Source of the DNA: an uncultured Muribaculaceae bacterium
GTDB lineage: Bacteria > Bacteroidota > Bacteroidia > Bacteroidales > Muribaculaceae
Length of the DNA: 64,000 nucleotides
Direction: 5' to 3'
Assembly: GCA_934661195.1 (NCBI GenBank)
Contig: CAKUJD010000003.1
Span: forward strand, 186,001 to 250,000
The translations under genes were made by a program, and so were the position numbers. Of this stretch, positions 61,529-64,000 are shown piece after piece (position 1 is the stretch's first letter; each line of letters starts with the position of its first letter). Below the pieces are notes generated by a model that worked only from the letters and a program-made list of their open reading frames with translations, was not told the origin of the DNA and searched no databases.

Positions 61529-62182
61529 CTACTTGGCGTTCATCTCGTCCATGCGGTTGTACATCACGGCCAGGTGGGCGTAGATGGAGGTGTTTTGAAT
61601 CACAATGCCAGCGGGCACCTTGATGCGAAACGGTGTGAAGTTCCATATGGCCTTCAGCCCGCTTTGAATTATCACATCGGTCACCTGCTGGGCGTGCTCG
61701 ACAGGCACGGCGAGCACCGCTATCTGCACGCCATACTCGCGCTGGCGGCGGGCAAGCTCGTCGATGCCGAAAATGGGCACGCCGCAAATGCTTTTGCCTA
61801 TAAGGTCGGGGTTGACGTCGAAGCCGGCCACAATGTTGAGCCCATACTGGGCCAGGCCCACATCCTGCATCAGCGCTCCGCCCAGCGAGCCAGCGCCTAT
61901 CATGAAGGCGCTGTGCTTGTGCTTGAAGCCGAGGAAGTCGGTGAGTTCCTTCACCAGTTTGTGCACCTCATAGCCGATGCGCGTTTTGCCCTTGATGTTG
62001 ATAAACGAGAGGTCTTTTGCAATTTGCGAGGCGTCGACGTTGATTTCCTTGGCAATCTGCGTCGACGACACGTATTCCACGTGGCGGTTGTCGAGCAGCC
62101 GCACGTATGCCAGATACCATGGCAGCCGCCTGAGCGTGGGCTCGGGCAGAAGCCCTTTTGATGTATTTTTAATGTCAGCCAT
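61529..62182 (-). CDS. rex: Redox-sensing transcriptional repressor Rex
   Basis: DNA-binding regulator of 217 residues that senses the NADH/NAD+ ratio. The N-terminal winged helix (PEPTLRRLPWYLAYVRLL, then SSTQIAKEINVDASQIAKDL) and a Rossmann domain (FMIGAGSLGGALMQ, about 93-106) are both present. Rex typically represses fermentation and respiration genes when NADH is low. A promoter with good consensus lies 84-114 bases upstream. No clear Rex operator (TTGTGA-type palindrome) was found in this window. Confidence 0.95.
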   Translation of the reverse strand: MADIKNTSKGLLPEPTLRRLPWYLAYVRLLDNRHVEYVSSTQIAKEINVDASQIAKDLSFINIKGKTRIGYEVHKLVKELTDFLGFKHKHSAFMIGAGSLGGALMQDVGLAQYGLNIVAGFDVNPDLIGKSICGVPIFGIDELARRQREYGVQIAVLAVPVEHAQQVTDVIIQSGLKAIWNFTPFRIKVPAGIVIQNTSIYAHLAVMYNRMDEMNAK

Positions 62183-62265
62183 TCACACGTGTTTGGAATT
62201 CCAGTTTTTCCTATTCACAGGCAGCAGCTGCGGCTTGAAAAGCGCTGATACCCACTGCCAATCTG

Positions 62266-62296
62266 CAAATTTATAAAAAAATCCGCTTTTTTCCAA
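62266..62296 (-). promoter_or_regulatory. Promoter of rex
   Basis: Minus-strand TTG (62294-62296), a 20-base spacer, then TAAATTTG (62266-62273). Confidence 0.65.
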
Positions 62297-62318
62297 TACG
62301 GCATTTTGCCAGTGCGGC

Positions 62319-62365
62319 AAAAAAAGGCAGGGGCGCTTCCGTTTTTATCACAGAAGCGCCCCTGC
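62319..62365 (-). terminator. Terminator of the SusD family gene
   Basis: Perfect 13-bp stem GCAGGGGCGCTTC/GAAGCGCCCCTGC with A7 on the left (T7 on the minus strand), 47 bases past the stop. Confidence 0.95.
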
Positions 62366-62411
62366 GCGTTATTGTTCAGAATTTACTTTTCAGATGTGAG
62401 TGTCGCTACAA

Positions 62412-64000
62412 TCACCAGCCTGGATTCTGCGAGCAGCCGCTGGCCTGCAGTTCATCGGTGGGCACGGGGAAGAAGTAGTACTTCTTGTCGAATGTGCGCA
62501 CCTTAGATGTAACGGCCTTCACATAGCCACCGCTGAGCGTAAGTGCTGCGTCGAGGTGGGGAACCTGGCTCAGGTTGGCACCCTCGTTGATTGAAGGATA
62601 CTTGTCGGAGTCGAGCTTGTCGAGCTGATGCCAGCGCACGAGGTCCCAATAGCGGTACCAGTTGTCGGTCATAAGCTCGCAGCGGCGGCAGCGGCGAATC
62701 TCCCACAGGAGGTTGCTCACGTTCATGTTGTTGGCAGGATCGGCTGCCGGCGACAGAGTGAGGTCGGGCAGGCCGGCGCGGGCCTCAAGCTTGTTGATGG
62801 TGTTGTTGAGGTCGTCCTGGCTGATGGTGCCGAGTTCGGCCTTGGCCTCAGCATAGTTGAGGTAGATCACAGCCAGCCAGTAGATGGGGGCGTCGGTGTA
62901 GTTGGTGCCCGTGTTGCCGCGATAGTAGTAGTCGCAGAGGGGGGTGTCATACTTGCCGATGTTGTAGGCTGTGGACGACGTCATCATAGCATCGTTTGCG
63001 CTGTAGCCGCGCTTCCAGGCATGGCCCTTGAAGCAGAGCACAGAGTCGAGCAGCACGCCCAGACGCTTGTCGCGCACAGCGGTCATGTTGTTGATGGTGT
63101 AGATGGTGTCGCCATTCTTAATCACGGGCTTGGGCAGGTCGCTCTTGTCGAGTGTGGTGGTGGCCAGAGGCTTGCCGTCGAGGAAGAGGAACGACTCCAC
63201 AGCGTTGCGGGTGATGCCGTATTGCTGCGACGACGAACTTGTCCAGTCGACCGTTGAGTGATGCTGCACGTCCTTCTCATAGTTGCGGTAGAAAATGATT
63301 TCGTTGCTGCCGCTCAGGTCCACCGAATTGTAGATGGTGCCATATTTGCTTTCGAGCGTGTAGCCCATGCCCATAACGGCTTCAGAGGCCTTTACGCTCT
63401 CTTGCAGATACTTCTCGGCTCGGGTCTGATCGGGAGCCTTGCCGTTGTCTTGCTGAGTGCGGTATTTGCAGTATGTGCCCTCGTACAGGCAGATGTCGCT
63501 CTTCATGGCTTGGGCCATGGCGGGAGTGAACGAGTTCTTGTCCTTGCTTGCAGGCAGGTTGGCAATGGCGAAGTCGAGGTCGTTGAGCACGCTGTCCATC
63601 ACCACATCGCGGTCGGTGCGCTGCATCTTGGTCTCTTCGGTTTTGTTGGGGTCAAGCACCACTGTGTTGCGCCACTGCACGTCGCCATACATGCGCACCA
63701 GCTGGTAGTATTGCCAAGCGCGGTTGAGGCGCGCAATGGCTATATACTTGGTCTTGTTGGCCATCGAAGAGCTGGCCAGCATGGTGATTGCGTAGTTGGC
63801 GCGGCGCACTTCCTCGTGGCCGGTGCTCCAGTAGCTCGACGTCTGGGGCACAGAAGTGAAGGTCCAGTCTTCGAAATCGGCCCTTGCCTGGTCGTCGCTG
63901 AGGGTCTTGAAGTAATACCAGCCGCCACCAGTGCCGGTGCCATAGCCAGAATAGTCTTCAAAGAACGTGTTGCAGTAGCTCGACACCAGATTCTCGTTCT
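62412..64000 (-). CDS. SusD/RagB family nutrient-binding protein, N-terminus cut by the window edge
   Basis: The frame stays open through base 64000, so the true start lies outside. At least 529 residues are visible. The TPR-like region contains IARLNRAWQYYQLVRMYGDV, and the C-terminus YYFFPVPTDELQASGCSQNP is the classic SusD ending. SusD proteins are surface lipoproteins that cap a SusC transporter and bind glycans or peptides. The partner susC gene, lipobox and any associated enzymes should lie upstream, beyond 64000. The substrate cannot be inferred. A strong terminator ends the transcript. Confidence 0.93.
   Translation of the reverse strand, partial: NENLVSSYCNTFFEDYSGYGTGTGGGWYYFKTLSDDQARADFEDWTFTSVPQTSSYWSTGHEEVRRANYAITMLASSSMANKTKYIAIARLNRAWQYYQLVRMYGDVQWRNTVVLDPNKTEETKMQRTDRDVVMDSVLNDLDFAIANLPASKDKNSFTPAMAQAMKSDICLYEGTYCKYRTQQDNGKAPDQTRAEKYLQESVKASEAVMGMGYTLESKYGTIYNSVDLSGSNEIIFYRNYEKDVQHHSTVDWTSSSSQQYGITRNAVESFLFLDGKPLATTTLDKSDLPKPVIKNGDTIYTINNMTAVRDKRLGVLLDSVLCFKGHAWKRGYSANDAMMTSSTAYNIGKYDTPLCDYYYRGNTGTNYTDAPIYWLAVIYLNYAEAKAELGTISQDDLNNTINKLEARAGLPDLTLSPAADPANNMNVSNLLWEIRRCRRCELMTDNWYRYWDLVRWHQLDKLDSDKYPSINEGANLSQVPHLDAALTLSGGYVKAVTSKVRTFDKKYYFFPVPTDELQASGCSQNPGW

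Noticed and set aside
1..64000. tRNA, rRNA or CRISPR loci
   Set aside because: No cloverleaf-like sequence with a GGTTCRA T-loop, no rRNA segments and no regularly spaced direct repeats were seen on either strand by eye; a covariance-model scan would be decisive.

Overview
The window looks like a chromosomal segment of a gut-type Bacteroidales bacterium. A Muribaculaceae- or Prevotella-like lineage fits best, but species cannot be fixed from the sequence alone. Reasons: GC-rich coding DNA with AT-rich gaps; many promoters of the Bacteroidota type (TTG/TTTG at about -33 and TAnnTTTG at -7, 19-20 bases apart); a MurF-alanine racemase fusion; a GSCFA protein; Rex; TonB-dependent receptor and SusD families; and two PorU-type sortases with several secreted proteins ending in short C-terminal sorting-like domains. 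No tRNA, rRNA, CRISPR array, transposase or phage gene was seen.

Layout. 1-15 kb: alanine dehydrogenase (+) faces a long minus-strand block (endonuclease I, PAS protein, speA-truA-acyltransferase, GSCFA, murF-alr, BspA-like LRR protein, tadA, M13 peptidase). 15.5-20 kb (+): a frameshifted small secreted protein, another secreted protein, and a carboxyltransferase with three tandem biotinyl domains. 20-24.7 kb (-): fructose-bisphosphate aldolase, PAP2 phosphatase, radC, a glycosyltransferase and a small membrane protein. 24.8-33.4 kb (-): a four-gene operon of TonB-dependent receptor, DUF4876-like lipoprotein, DUF6850-like barrel and M16 protease. 33.7-39.6 kb (+): a secreted propeller-like protein, a small CxCxxC protein, HrpB helicase and a DUF362 protein. 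40.1-47 kb (+): porin, imelysin lipoprotein, di-heme DUF1111 lipoprotein and the cytochrome c synthase CcsBA. 47.2-48.5 kb (+): a hemerythrin protein overlapping an atypical LuxR regulator. 48.6-60.8 kb: two PorU paralogues facing each other around two tandem lipoprotein paralogues, ugd and cobO. 60.9-64 kb (-): an FAA-hydrolase family protein, Rex, and a SusD family gene cut by the window edge.

How genes work together. The porin/imelysin/di-heme/CcsBA set forms a coherent envelope module, probably for iron handling, with its own heme-attachment enzyme. The receptor/lipoprotein/barrel/M16 set looks like an import-and-degrade system and invites comparison with the Fus ferredoxin-uptake logic of Proteobacteria. 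The two PorU proteins are predicted to process cargo such as the endonuclease, LRR and propeller-like proteins.

Non-coding structure. Five intergenic elements (about 1.5, 20.1, 39.8, 52.3 and 56.5 kb) are each bracketed by inverted copies of a palindrome centred on GGCATGCC; the longest has 25-bp perfect terminal inverted repeats. They occupy most of the long gaps between genes and are the clearest unexplained repeat family here.
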